From positions 100,845,122 through 100,909,121 of the forward strand of contig OW121744.1 in the NCBI GenBank assembly GCA_933228675.1: DNA of 64,000 nt. The letters run 5' to 3'. Source of the stretch: Stomorhina lunata. Lineage: Eukaryota; Arthropoda; Insecta; Diptera; Rhiniidae. A program made the translations under genes and the position numbers. The notes under the pieces were generated by a model. It did no database searches and was not told the DNA's origin. It worked only from the letters and a program-made list of their open reading frames with translations. Positions 1-12,409 of the stretch are shown one piece after another. Each line of letters starts with the position of its first letter. Position 1 is the first letter of the stretch.

Positions 1-3000
1 GCCTTCTCTATCGAGTCTGCACACTCTAGCCGAGCAGCAACAGTTTCTGCATGTGCCCAATTCCCCATTACCAAAACATCGCAATTCCACTATATTACCT
101 GCCGCTGAAACTGACTTCAATCAATTGACAGATAGTCTTTCAATTGCTAGCGCTACACCAAATCATTCTGGAAAAATGATTTATCGGAATGATTCTTTAA
201 CAAAGCGTTATTCCTCGGATGATAGTGCCATTGGCAATTGTTCGCCTCTGCAGGCTTCGAATAGCAGTGGCAGTGGTGATGTGTCACGCAACAACAGCAT
301 TACTTCCAAGGACTGGGAACCACTTTACCAAAGATTAAGTAGTTGTCTAAGTTCAAATGAATCGGGTTATGATAGTGATGGTGGCAATAATATTACACGT
401 CTTAGCAATAGTCTTGGTATCTCCGGTGGAGATACAGAATCAATTGCTTCGGGTACTTTAAAACGGAACTCTTTGATATCGCTGACCTCTTCGGAGGGTT
501 TGGGAGGCGGTAGTAATACTTTGCGTTCGGGTAGTATTTGCAGCACTATGAGTGGTCCCGTTTCGTTGGGGGGCTACAATTATGACTATGAAACTGAGAC
601 TATACGCCGTCGATTTAGACAGGTGAAGCTGGAAAGAAAATGCCAAGAGGACTATATTGGTTTGGTGCTGTCGCCTAAGACTGTACAAACCAGCAATAAT
701 GAAATGCAATACAGATATTTGATTGTTGAAATTGATCCGTATGGAATGGCTCAAAAGTAAGTAAATATAAATTTTACACTTCTCCTAAGTTCTCTTTTGA
801 ATGGAAAAAAATGAGAAGTCAGATATTATTAAGTTATTACCGACTTTTCTTAATTATTTTTATTTTAATTTTTCAGAGATGGCCGCCTACGTTTGGGCGA
901 TGAAATCGTCAATGTCAACGGCAATCATTTGCGTGGCATACAATCTTTCCAGGAAGTTCAACGTTTGTTAAGTTCTTTTGTAGATAATTGCATTGATCTC
1001 GTTATAGCCCATGATGAGGTTCATACTATAACCGATTTTTATACCAAAATCAAAATTGATGGCACTACGTCAACAACATCTTACAATAGCCAAAAACAAG
1101 ACGTAGAATCCAATCAATCACAAGCAGATGTTTATAGCTCCATGCAGTCGTTGACTACGGATACACCTCCTCATGTAACCCAATCGCGTAACGATTATCT
1201 GGCCAGAGCTAGAAAACGCTTGAGTTATACCCAACGCACTCAAAGTACGGACAGTATCAATAGTTATGATTTGCATAGTTTGCAATTGGCTTTGGAACAT
1301 GAACGAGAAGATGATGCTGAGTCTATAGCTAGTACATCCACCATTAATTCATCGGTGGATGTTACCTCTCCGCCTAGCTGTGGTTTAGGTCCAATGCCTC
1401 CTTCCATGCCTCTTATGCAGCACAGACGCTGCTCTACACCCCGCCACTCTATGGATGCCGCTGCCTTGGAACATTTGAGACGACGAGCTCGCTCTTCTTC
1501 AGGTCAGCGCAATTTGGAATTAACCCCTATGCTTTACACAAATGAATACACGCCCGTCTATAACAATCGTTCGGCGAGTGTTTCGCTAGCAACTCATACG
1601 ATAAGCGATGATGAGAAATGGCAATTGTTAAATCGTAAACGATGTTCTGAGGGAGCTCCCTTAATGGCTAGCGCCTTTCATTTGGCCGAACAGCAACAGG
1701 GACATAACAGCGGTAATCGTAGTGCTTCTTTAAGTTTAGAAACTCGCAAGGCCAGTCTTATCAGTCAAGATAGTCTAGATGGTGCAAATGGCCAATCACC
1801 GTCATCAGCCTTTCCGCCACGCACACACTATACACGCAATTCAATAAACCTCTCGAATTCGCATTATCGTTCGTTGCGCTTTGCACACTCTCGCCTTAGT
1901 TCGTCACGTTTAAGTTTATTTCTGCAGCCAAATACTAATAATCACAATAAAACTAATGCTAATACAAATACTAATAACACCAACAACAACAATAATGATA
2001 ACAACACTTCTACAACAGCAACACCCACAATCACTTTATCTAATAATGTCCTTGATAGCGAACAGGACATCACAGCCAGTTGTGGTAGTGGTGGAGGTAG
2101 TAGTAGTAGTAATAAACGTTTTGCTTCTGTAAATGCTCAACAACAGCATCAAACAGAGGACAGAAATGATCTCAATGCAACAACAGCACCAACTTCTGCT
2201 ATACAGCAACAACAACATCATATGCAACCAAAATATATTAGTAATACTTCTTTAACTCTAAATCATTTAACCAAACATAATCATCATCAACAACATTTAA
2301 ATGTTCCTTCCTCTTCTTCGAATAATTCTAATTCTTCATCATCATCATCTACAATAGTGGGTGGTAATCGGTCATATTTAACACCGGCTATGGCTACACC
2401 AACAGCAGCCATGCTGCAACATCATCGCCCCTCATTACCTGTAGCCAAACTAACAATTCGGGATGAGGAAATGGCTGAGGTAATACGGGCTTCTATGAGT
2501 GATGGTAAGTGTAAGAAAATGTTTAGGATTTGATAAATTGAAGGATTGAGATTTTGGGGTACATAGAGTTAGAACTAAGATTTAGATTGAAGTTAATTAT
2601 GACTGAGATGTAGTACATCTAAAGAATTTGAGCTACACAACCCTTTGATTGATATTTTAAGCTCTACAAAACCTTTAGTATAGACTTTAAGTCCCACCCC
2701 TAAAATCGGGGATTAAAAATCCCACAAAACCCACAATTTTGATTGACGAAAACTTACGACTGAAAATTTTGGTCAAGACGAAGATCTACAATTAAAAATT
2801 AGTACTGTCGAAATGCTATCAAAATATAATGAGATCAAAAGCAATTCCAAAACCTGAATAGACATTTTTACTATACGAGGACATATGCCTGAGAACTAAA
2901 AATCTGAGATGGAAGACTTGGTCTGGACGATCAAAGATCAGCATCGAAAATTTTAGACTAACAAATCCATTCGAATTTTGACTTGAGCCTAAAACAGATA

Positions 3001-6000
3001 AGAGCCAACATTGCAGAAAAGTAGGTCCTAGTAAGGTTAGGATTATAGACCAAATGCTAATGTTAGATATGCAAATTCTAGATTGAAAATTTGAACAATA
3101 CCATAGGCCGTATAAAAGTGATAACGAGAATTTAAGATAGATCAAATATTCGGATTTTTTTAAAAGTTTTACTGTAGTGTATTGCACTAAGATCCCAATT
3201 TATTACAATTGTTTATTATTGTAATAAATCACTGGCTGAACATGCAAAGGCACTAAGTCCATATTTTAAAAATTTTCAGGAGAGACAGAAAACAATACAA
3301 ATTTTTTGTTTAAACATTTTTGATTTTTTTTTTTTTTTTTGAAATGTACTTAGTAGGGACCATGAAATAATAATAACAAGGAAGTTTCATTCTCTCTCTT
3401 CAAAATTATTTTGAAGTATATTGGGTTTTTGAAGTTTGATATTTGAAAACAAATAAAAGAAAAACGTTGCCACAATAAGAAAAGGGGTACGTAATACATT
3501 GGAATTAATTATCAAAAATGGGTAATTTTGAAGTTAATCATATAATTAAGACATTCAATATTAAAGAAATATAGTTTAAACAAATTGTATGACTATTTAT
3601 CAAACTTTTAAGTAAATATTCATACGTTTTTTATGAATAAAGACATATATACTTGCATAAATTTTGTCATCATATCATTTTACAAAAGTGGGATTGTCGA
3701 CAAAAATATGGTAGCACAAACTTTCACTATCCTAACAAACGTCAGAAAGTTATCATGGCGACAAAAAGAGAGAATGGAACAACCTTCAGTTTTATTAAAT
3801 CATGGTAGGGACTTAGATCTTTTTCCTGTAAAAAATTGGACTTAGCGTTATTGCTCATCATTACCAAACAACAACACAAAATATGAGATACTGATATTTC
3901 ATCATTGTAATATATGCACATTGTACATTTCAACATTAAAATCAACATTTCTAGAAAAAGTGGACTTAATGCCTTTTCATGTTAAGCCAGCGAAATAGTT
4001 TTTTGATAAAGCCAAAAAAATGTTGGTGGGAAAAACTTTTTCTCGACGCGTTTCAATAGTTGGTTAGGCCATCTCTTCAGGAGGATTATCCCTAATTCTA
4101 GACAGAACGAAAAACACGCATTATATCTTATTTGCGAGACAGAATAAATACGAATTATTGTGTCCAACAAACATCAACATAAAGCGAAAATTATCCTCTA
4201 ACAGAAACACACAACATTTTTCAGTTTTATCTTCTCTTTATTTTCCACTTTTGTTGTTGCTTTGTTTTATTGTACAAATAATAAGGAATGGAGCTTGAAA
4301 ATTTAAACTTTACAAAGACCTCGGAATTTAAATAAGTGATATTAGATGGGGATGGGCAGTCCAACTATTCGGTATGTGGGCTATATAAAGACCTAAGAAT
4401 CGGAAAGTAAACAAAGATACATATTTCTTTAGAAATTTAAAATGGACAAAAACTAATATATGGAGTCTAATATTAGGCTCTATGCTCCACTGGGAGTCAA
4501 GGATAGCAGAAGATTATTATATAATTCCTTACGAAGGTACATATATCTTTAGAACTTTACCCAAGATACAATTAAGAATCTACGATTAATAAATTTTAAA
4601 AACTAACCAAATGTCAATCCATTAAGATATGAGCTAGGCATAAGAAAGTAAAGAAATAGACCTATACATATGGTTTGGGTAGCTTTGGACAGGTTAGGGT
4701 AGTTTCGTTATAGTAAGGGAACACAAACATAGACTAATTAAAGAGAAACTAAATAATTTTAAAATCTATGACTAAAATCTTATCTTTATAATCTTATGAT
4801 TTAAAAGGTCTGTATAATAGGTGACCACAAGTCAGAATATTTGCTTAAAAACTATTAATAATGAATCAGTCTAATCTTGTACTACTTATGCTTAAATTTA
4901 TTTTTATAAATACAGCCTTATAACCCACATATAAAATATATAAAAGAGCTTCTTAACACAATTTAAAGTATTTTTAAAACTATAATTTTTGAAAATTTTA
5001 CCTGTTTTTTTTTAATAATTTTAAAATTTTCTTATTTAGGTTCTCGGCGTGGTACTCCCAAAGTTGTGACCTTCTTTAAGGGACCCGGCATGAAATCGTT
5101 GGGTTTCAGCATTGTTGGCGGTCGCGATTCGCCCAAAGGTAATATGGGCATTTTCGTTAAGACTGTGTTTCCCACAGGACAAGCGGCAGATGATGGAACA
5201 TTGCAAGCGGGTAAGTTAAAGAAAGGATTTAACAAAAAGTGTATACCAATGTGTATTGCTTTAGGGTCTCATTTACAAATTATTATAGGAACCAAAAAAA
5301 TATACAAAATTGTCGGAAAAGTAAATATTTATTCAAAAGAAAAATTATTCGCACTTAATCCCAGTCTATTAATGTAATAGACAATTTATTAATAAAAGAC
5401 AAAAAAATGTTTGTGGGGACAACAAATTGCTCTACGGGTTTTGATGGTTGGTTTGGAAATACTCCATTAGGAAGAGTATCCCTTCTTTTAGACAGATCAA
5501 TTACCTGTAAAATGGGTAAAAATCATTTTACAAACACAATCATTACGAATTATGTTTGTAAATCAAAGGTTAAAGCTCAGATTATCGACTGGACAAAAGT
5601 TCAGTCTTTTTTCAAAAGAAAATTTTTTCGCACTTAATCCCAGTCTATTACATTTATTTATTAATGTAATAGAGAATTTATTGATTAAAAATAAATGTAA
5701 TAGACTGAGATTAAGTGCGAATAATTTATCTTTTGAATTATTATAATAAGAAATTTTAAATTATTGCAAATATTTTAAAGTCTTAAAAATAGTTTTATTT
5801 CCGATAAAAATTTGTAAAAACTAAAGAATTTTATAAAGATTAAAGAAAAAATTTAACATATTATCTTATTTCAGGTGATGAAATTTTAGAAATCAATGGT
5901 ACTTCGGTACAAGGCATGAGTCATGCTGAAACCATAGCATTATTCAAAAATGTAAGAGAAGGAGCTATTGTTTTAAAACTCTTAAGAAGAAAGTAAGTTA

Positions 6001-6103
6001 ACAAAAAATAAAGTTAAAGAAAAAATATAAATTTTTTTCTAATCAAAACAATATTTTAAATTTATTTTCTAGGCTGCAAAAGGCAAAATCAATGGGGGCT
6101 TAA
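1..6103 (+). CDS. Multi-PDZ scaffold protein, 3' part of gene (five exons, 5' end outside window)
   Basis: Exons joined by reading frame and GT-AG sites: 1-756, 877-2504, 5040-5210, 5875-5992, 6073-6103 (stop TAA 6101-6103). They give 900 codons open from base 2, so the true start lies upstream. A first PDZ domain spans residues about 201-297 (carboxylate loop YIGL; later GDEIVNVNG), split by the first intron. A long Ser/Asn/Gln/His-rich linker follows, and a second canonical PDZ ([28 protein letters not shown]) spans about 800-890, only ten or so residues before the C-terminus. PDZ domains bind C-terminal peptides, usually in cortical or junctional scaffolds. A penultimate plus terminal PDZ pair resembles PDZD2/IL16-type proteins; Drosophila big bang is a candidate orthologue but I could not confirm it. 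The protein lacks its N-terminal part here. Confidence 0.82.
2505..5039 (+). other. Intron of the PDZ gene with repeat remnants
   Basis: AT-rich intron between donor GTAAGT (2505) and acceptor TTATTTAG (5039). At about 3420-3480 it carries a half copy of the foldback arm seen complete at 36.6-36.8 kb (TTTTTGAAGTTTG then ACGTTGCCACA). At about 3990-4140 it holds a partial copy of the dispersed element family found complete at 29761-30159 (core TCTCTTCAGGAGGATTATCC). No coding signal was seen. Confidence 0.6.
5330..5730 (+). repeat. Copies of the TTACATTTATTTATTAATGTAA element family inside a PDZ-gene intron
   Basis: The intron 5211-5874 is largely filled by two diverged, partly inverted copies of the dispersed element that is complete at 29761-30159. 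Shared landmarks are GCACTTAATCCCAGTCTATTA, AAAAATGTTTGTGGGGACAAC and GATTATCGACTGGACAAAAG. The palindrome around 5646-5670 is followed by a reverse copy ending near 5720. Confidence 0.6.
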
Positions 6104-6792
6104 GAGAAGATAAAAACCTTAAAAAACTAAAACCAAAAGGAAAAAGATGTTCATTCAAAGCAATACACAAAAATTTTGAAAAAGAATTTTTCACAAAATT
6201 ATGAAAAAATTATAGTAAATTTTAAATTAAACATAAATTTAAGAAAAAAATCTTTGTAAACCCAGTTTAAATTCATACATATTGTATTTTTGTTAAATAT
6301 TGTTAAAATATTTAAATGTATCAATGAAAATATAAAACAAAACTAGTATTAATTCTTTTACTTTTAGTTTAATTAAATAGTAAGCAGAGCTATACTATAA
6401 TTATTTCTTTTATTTATATACACAGTTGATTAAATAGTTAATTATAAAAAGTATACCTAACTTTAAATTTATATTTACTAATTAATAGTAATTTAAAAAA
6501 GTCTCATTGTTGTAAATTTATTCTTCAGAATTTAAGTCCAAAAATTAAAAAGAAAGAAAACAAAAAACACGTACAAACTGTTTAAAAATTTAAAAAATTG
6601 CAATCAAAATTAAGAATTTAACAAAAAAAAGGAATTATTCATTGTTTAAAGTTTTTTTTAGAAATAAGTATCAACAATTATTGTATTTTAATTGTAATAT
6701 AAAAAAAACCTATATAAAAGTTAAATGTGTATTAAAACAATAACAAAAAAGTAAACATTAGGTACCTGCTGGTTTTATTTATTGAAAAAATA
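6104..6792 (+). other. Convergent 3' UTRs of the PDZ gene and PUS3
   Basis: AT-rich, non-coding. An ATTAAA near 6731 could be the PDZ-gene poly(A) signal. On the minus strand AATAAATAAA at about 6775-6784 lies directly after the PUS3 stop codon, so PUS3 has a very short 3' UTR. The two transcripts end within roughly 50 bp of each other or overlap. Confidence 0.5.
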
Positions 6793-9505
6793 TTAGTTTG
6801 ATTGAGTTTTCTCCAAATTTTCTGGGTTTTGGACAATTAAACGTTGTTTTTTGACAAAATGATCTATGCGATTTTCCAAACTTTCTGTGAATATAAAATT
6901 TTAATAATTAAATGAAGGAATATTTTGAAAGGAAAAATATAACTTACCGCATCTTTTGCGATTTAATAAGTTTTGATATTGTCGGGGCTTAACACAATCT
7001 TGCAGCAATAAAACTTGACTTTTTATTATTTGAGTTTTAAACTGTTCCTGTAGAGTATTTTCCAGTTCAAATAGAACAGTACGAATCATGGTAGATCTAT
7101 TAAGAAAACAACAAAAATAATTAAATAAGAAATTACGACATGTGAAGCTACATTTCTTGCCTAACAATTTTAAGAGAATGAGTAAAATTTTCGAAGAAAT
7201 ACTTCAAGTGATATTTTTTTAATATAGGAAAGCTTAAAATGCATGAGCACATTTTACGATGAGGGTAGTGTAAGTTATCGCACGTGAGTTATTGATTTAA
7301 ACGTTTTTGTGGTGTCAATTTGAATGCGAAATTTTTGCTGCGCTCCGTTTGATCTTTTACTGAAAATGCCGATTAAATTTTGAATATGATCAATATACCC
7401 CAGCTTTGCAAACTACCACAATATCGCTGAAACTTTGGACATTAACCGTCGAACATTTAAAACTCATTGAAAAAGGGTTGCCTGCAGAAAACTTCAATAT
7501 TTGAACAATCGGGTAGATATCTGTGAAACGTTATTGGACTATGAAAATCCCGAGAACATAAAAGTCAAAAGATAGTGGCTGCACGGATATGGGTATTTTT
7601 TTTTTTTTTTTCAAAACGTTCGTAGTAATACAATTTTAGTTTTTATGTAAAGAAAATTTGACCACTCCTACTTTTATGCCCACTTTTTTAGAATTATCTT
7701 AAATAGAAAAACGGTTGCACAAGTTTAGGTCATTTTTTTTTTTTTTAATGTTCGTAGTAATTCAATTGAAGTTTTAACTCAAACATTTTTATACCCTTCA
7801 CCAGCATAGAGCGAAGGGTATAAAAATAAAAATCGAAACAAAAAAAGTTGAACAATTTTGTTTGGGTCATAAGACACCTTTTCATAGGCCGGGTCACATA
7901 TAGAATTTTTTTAATTTTTTCAATTTCAATTCCTACTTACTTTATACTAAACTGTGTCCATTCACTTTGTATATTCTCGATAAGTTTCTGTAGATTTTCC
8001 TCATTATATATCCAACTGCTAGTATCACTTTCATCTGAAGCATTCCCGATTTCTACATCCGAAACTTCCATATCTTCTTCATTAGCTAGCAATTCTTCGT
8101 TGGTTTTCCGACATGTTTTATTACGAAATTCACAATTGAACAGATTCAAAGGCAAGCCAATGGCGGGTGTGTATTGAGGTTTACTAGAAAAAAACAATTT
8201 TCCTTAAATTATTTCAAAGTCTATGTATTGCTTTTACTAACCAAGGATTCTTTTCCACATCTAGTAGCTCAGTTATTACCTCGGGTTCCTCCTTTTCCTG
8301 GCCTATCAAGAGTAATACAGCCATTATGCAGCGTATTTGATGCCATAGAAAGGCATTGGCTTGAATTTGTAAATAATACATATTGTAACCCGTTAGCTCA
8401 TTTTCGTATTCATTAGGGCATAGGTGAACACTAGCGGATTGTAGATTACGCATGTAGTTAGTAACACCATTGTGTACATCCATTTTGCAGAAATTGCGAA
8501 AATCTGCATGACGTTGTAGTAATGTACAAGCTTTTTGCATGGCCTAAGTAATTACAATTTTTAGAAATGTAAATGTAAATCCTAGAAATGTTCATAATAC
8601 CTCTATGTTTAAATCTCCCCTGGGAAAAAAATACCTATAGGTCCTTGCCACACAATCAAATCTGGCACTATACACTGGCGTTTTTAAAGGCATCCATGCA
8701 ATACATTGTATGTTTTTAGGTAAAATACGATTTAATAAGCCACAATAGTCAATCTCCTGCTGCAAGGATTCCTCATCCAATTGCTTATCTTCAGGAAATT
8801 TACTGCGTAAGTCTATAGAAATAACTTGACAGAAAGCGCTAACCTCTTTATCAGTACGGCCGCAACGATGATAATTGGAGGTGGCTCGGGATTCGATAAG
8901 ACAACAACGTGTTAAGGCCTTAAATAAATGATGTTCTGAAAATAAGGAATTATTAATTACAAAATAAATATGTAAGTAAATCCAAATTAGTTACCTATGG
9001 TAGCATTAGAATCTTCCTGGCACGCAAATCCTTGATAGTCCCAACCAAAGTATAGAAATTTCATTAGCACATGACGTTTGGGACATCTACAAAATACAAG
9101 AGAAGATATAGCAAACTAAGTTCTAAAAGCATAATATCACCCCTTTCATTGTAGGGTATCAACAACGTGCACATAAATTTAAACTTACTTGTTAAAATCA
9201 AACTGCCGCTTTTTGCTCTTCTTGTCACCAGAAGTTTCATCTGCTCCAGTTGCACTATTTCGATCCTGCTTTTGTTGTGTCCCACTATTGGCTTGCAGTT
9301 CACTCAATTCCATTAGGAGCTCATCGTTTTGTTTACCACCATCAGCGTCACCATCGCTGAGCTTTTTATTCAAAATATTTTTCAGCTGGAAGTTATAGGC
9401 CTCCAATTGAATAATCTTATCAATTAACTCCGTTTTTGATAACTTTTCTAATTCTTCTCGTGGCAAACCTTTAAGTCGTTTATTTATTACAATTTTTGAA
9501 GACAT
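6793..9505 (-). CDS. Pus3: tRNA pseudouridine(38/39) synthase, TruA family (PUS3 orthologue)
   Basis: Seven exons on the minus strand: 9505-9189, 9086-8995, 8935-8601, 8543-8242, 8183-7941, 7096-6948, 6884-6793 (stop TAA 6795-6793). They give 509 aa, close to other PUS3 proteins. All junctions are GT-AG and keep frame. Residues 1-40 are a charged coiled-coil-like start, followed by a low-complexity stretch; the TruA core begins at KRHVLMKFLYFGWDYQGFA. The catalytic motif CGRTDKEVSAF puts the active-site Asp at about residue 165. Later core elements are CVARTYRYFFPRG, ANAFLWHQIRCIMAVL and KPQYTPAIGLPLNLFNCEF. The family converts U38/U39 of tRNA anticodon arms to pseudouridine. An oddity is Glu where GRTDKGVSA is usual. 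The start is the first ATG of the open frame; the 5' flank is AT-rich. Confidence 0.9.
7097..7940 (-). other. PUS3 intron with repeat fragments
   Basis: An 844-bp intron, much longer than the others in this gene. It carries two copies of a poly(T) plus GTTCGTAGTAAT(A/T)CAATT motif (about 7601-7650 and 7738-7780). It also has ATACCCTTCACCAGCATAG at 7790, which resembles the end of the dispersed fly repeat seen at 30.3-35.6 kb. This is probably degenerate mobile DNA. Confidence 0.5.
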
Positions 9506-10330
9506 TTTTCATGAAATTCTTTTAAATTCCAAATAATTTTTGTTATTGTTTATAATAATGTTGCCAACCAGATGTTTACTGTTAAGATTACAGCGATTTA
9601 ATGAACTTAATCAGTATTACCAAGAATAAATTATTAATGTAAGCAAATTTTGACATAAAAACAAATAAGAAAAATTGTGGAAAAAATTAATCCATTGAAA
9701 TCGGAATCCATTTGTTTTCGTAATGCATCGAGAAAAGGTCCAGATAACGTTATCAAACTAAGTAAAACTTCTAATCTTTCTTAAAGCGGCTTTGATATTC
9801 CCTTTAGGAATGAAATTAAAGAATTTAAATAATCTTTTTTCAATCACAATGAGTAAAGTTCTACACATTAAGGGTATGTTTTCCAGATTATTCGTAAACA
9901 AAAATTAAGTTAAAAACCTATGTTATTGATCTTTAAAGTATGCATCATATCAGCGGTAATCAACGGATTCCCTATTTGGTATACAATAACTCTAACGGTT
10001 ATGAAGAAGTTGCTTTTTATTTGCATTAATGCGAATTACGAAAATTACCTTATTTACAAAAAGCTAATATTTTACCTTTTCCGCTTGCTTTATAATAGGC
10101 TGTTCCCCTCCTGTGTAACACATTTTAATATTTTTGTTAAAATGTGTTATACAGGATGGAGATCATACGAAATTTCTCCACCGTAACAAAAATTATTTAT
10201 GTATATTATCTGATTAATGTTCTTAACTTAAGCATGTAGCGTTATTGTCCTCAAAATGCCTTTAATGTTTATTAAAATAATGCATATATGTAGTTTTAAG
10301 TTTATTGTTAATTTATTGTTAACTTTGTGT
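9506..10330. other. Intergenic region upstream of PUS3
   Basis: AT-rich, no credible gene. It contains a short strong hairpin at 10110-10155 (listed separately). PUS3 promoter elements should lie just above 9505, but I see no clear TATA box or initiator. Confidence 0.4.
10110..10155. repeat. Short perfect-type inverted repeat (19-bp arms, 8-bp loop)
   Basis: Arm CCTGTGTAACACATTTTAA at 10110-10128 pairs with 10137-10155 with one G:T-type mismatch; the loop is TATTTTTG. It could be a tiny transposon footprint or a transcript hairpin. Confidence 0.7.
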
Positions 10331-10332
10331 GA

Positions 10333-10640
10333 ACCACCGTAGTATAGCAGGTTAGTCATCTGTATAGCATCCCTGAGGTCCCAAGTTCGATCCTCATAAC
10401 TCAGCTAGCCACTGTTTATTTAGTATTAGGCTATGTAAAACTTCTCTAGCTAATGCATTTGCCGTTCAGACCAGGCGTTAAAGCGTAGGTCTCTTTCAAT
10501 GAGTCTTAAAATAGAATTGGATGCAGCTCATTATCCTTGTTCCAATTGGAATGTTGTTGGTGAAATATATATACATATATATAGCTTTTATAGATATTTA
10601 TTTGTAATCTGGCTTTAAAGTGCCAATAAAACTTGAATTG
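10333..10640 (+). mobile_element. Candidate tRNA-derived SINE
   Basis: The head resembles a tRNA gene: an A-box-like TAGTATAGCAGGTTAGTC at about 10340-10357, then a B-box GTTCGATCC at 10385-10393, spaced as in RNA polymerase III promoters. The flanks do not form an acceptor stem. A 200-bp body unrelated to tRNA follows, ending near an AATAAA at about 10625. This is the usual layout of a tRNA-derived SINE; a decayed tRNA pseudogene is the alternative. Confidence 0.45.
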
Positions 10641-10785
10641 ATCAAGAAAGTGCAATAATCTTTAAGCTCTGATACTGTAGCATAGATAATATGTTTAACT
10701 GATTCAGACGTGTCCTTATCTGATATTAAATATTCATGTGTCTTATCCTGGCTATATAGTCCAGTAGAGTGGTTCGTTAAGTTAA

Positions 10786-11253
10786 GTCAGTCACCCCCTA
10801 GGATTAAAGATAATGTAAAAATAATTCTACAATTTTTTTATTTTTTTTGCCACGCCTTCAAATTCCGCCCTTTTTGTATTTTGTTAACTGTGTCGCCATC
10901 TTTAGTCCGATCATAATACTTTATATATCGGTGTTCACTGCTCTGTATGGGCTACATTTCTTTCCTTGATAGTTTTTAACTACCACGTCAATTTATATTT
11001 ATAATTTTTTTTTAAATTCGATTCGTATCCTCCCTAATTGAATCGAGTACAAATCTAGTTTTTAAAAGTTATGACTATAAATTGACATGGTAGTAAAAAC
11101 AATCATAGAGAGAAGTGAAGACCGATATATAAAATGTTATGATCGGACTTAAAGTGTGAACAAAATATTAAAAGGGCGGTATTTTTAGGCGTGGAAAAAA
11201 ATAAAAAAATAGAATTGTTTTAACATTATCTTTAATCCTAGGGGGTGACTGAC
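10786..11253. mobile_element. Foldback-type MITE, about 468 bp, long inverted arms
   Basis: The left end GTCAGTCACCCCCTAGGATT (10786) is repeated inverted at the right end (to 11253). The arms stay alignable for about 200 bp each, including the segments ATTAAAGATAATGT, CCGCCCTTTT, TAGTCCGATCATAA and TATATATCGGT. The axis lies near 11020. There is no open frame. No target duplication is obvious. Confidence 0.75.
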
Positions 11254-12409
11254 ACAATTTTTTTTGTATGGAAGTTTGAGAAATATCCTTCGTTTCTTTT
11301 CTTGCAATCCCATTGGTAATTTCCCCACTTTTTATGTCACCTGTCTGACAAGTCTATTTGAGCTAGACTCCATTTCATAAGTAACTTAGTCACTCTCAAG
11401 TCTATATGACCATCTGATTTTTTGTTTAAGCTAATACACACTTAAACAGGTGTCGATGTACTTTTTGATCCATCTGTAAAGATCGAGGTAAGCGACATTG
11501 TAGACTACTCTTGCGATACTGTACAACCATACGTGTAAATATACATATAAATAGACCGCTGTTGGTCATAAAATATTTTATGTTTGTGAAAATGCTCCAC
11601 GAAAATTAGTTTGACTAAAATAACTATTTTTTTTTTCAATTTGAAAAATATATGTATATCAATAAGCGATTTTATAAGAAAATTGTTTTATCCACCTCAA
11701 AATGGTCCAGCAGTCCCGATTTTTTAGTTTTCATTTGGTTTTTATAAATATTTTTTGTCTCTCTATATTATAAAACATTCATAACACAATTGTGAATTAT
11801 TTACGTTTTTAGAAAATACAACTCTGTTGCTTGCTGAATTGTATAAGACAGTTTGTGCAACCCTGTAGTTTTTCTCTGCTGCCGTCAGCCATATTGGATT
11901 ATTTCTGACAAAAGTTGTGACGCGACGAAATTTCACTGCGTGTGAAAAAATATAATTTAACGCGTTAAAAGTTTATTAAACAGCCTGAAATTATAAAAAA
12001 AAGTGTTAATTAACGAACATTTAACAAGAAAAGTGTAAAAGTTTTAAGAAATCGACGAGAAAAGTAAGTGAAAATTGCAATTGAAAAAAGTAGTGGCGGA
12101 GTCTTGAGAAAATTTTCAAAGCGAAAAAATATCTATTCAGAAAGAAGAAGCAAAGCAAAGAATCAAGCTACAAAAGCAAAATTGAAAAAAGTCTCTGACG
12201 ACAACGAGAAGAAAATCTTGTCCAATAAAAAAATCAGTTATAATAAAAATAAAAGTTAAATTATAAAGGGAGAAATATAACAAAGAACTCTCAATTGATT
12301 TGCTATAAGAAAAAATAAATCAGATTTTAAGTTATTGTTTAAGGATTTTGTTTTTAAAAAACAACTATATAAAAAACAATAAGTTGGCCAATATATTGGT
12401 GTAATTGTA
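11254..12409 (+). promoter_or_regulatory. fl(2)d upstream region and 5' UTR
   Basis: Non-coding up to the fl(2)d start codon. From about 11900 the sequence is richer in GC and CpG (GTTGTGACGCGACGAAATTTC), which suggests the transcription start area. A GTAAGT at 12064 could be a 5' UTR splice donor, but no good acceptor precedes the ATG. No TATA box can be assigned with confidence. Confidence 0.4.

Noticed and set aside
10333..10400. Functional tRNA gene
   Set aside because: The A- and B-box wording is present but no acceptor or anticodon stem can be drawn.
12068..12259. 63-codon Lys-rich frame upstream of fl(2)d
   Set aside because: Begins with GTG, lies in the 5' UTR, and its composition is that of AT-rich DNA.
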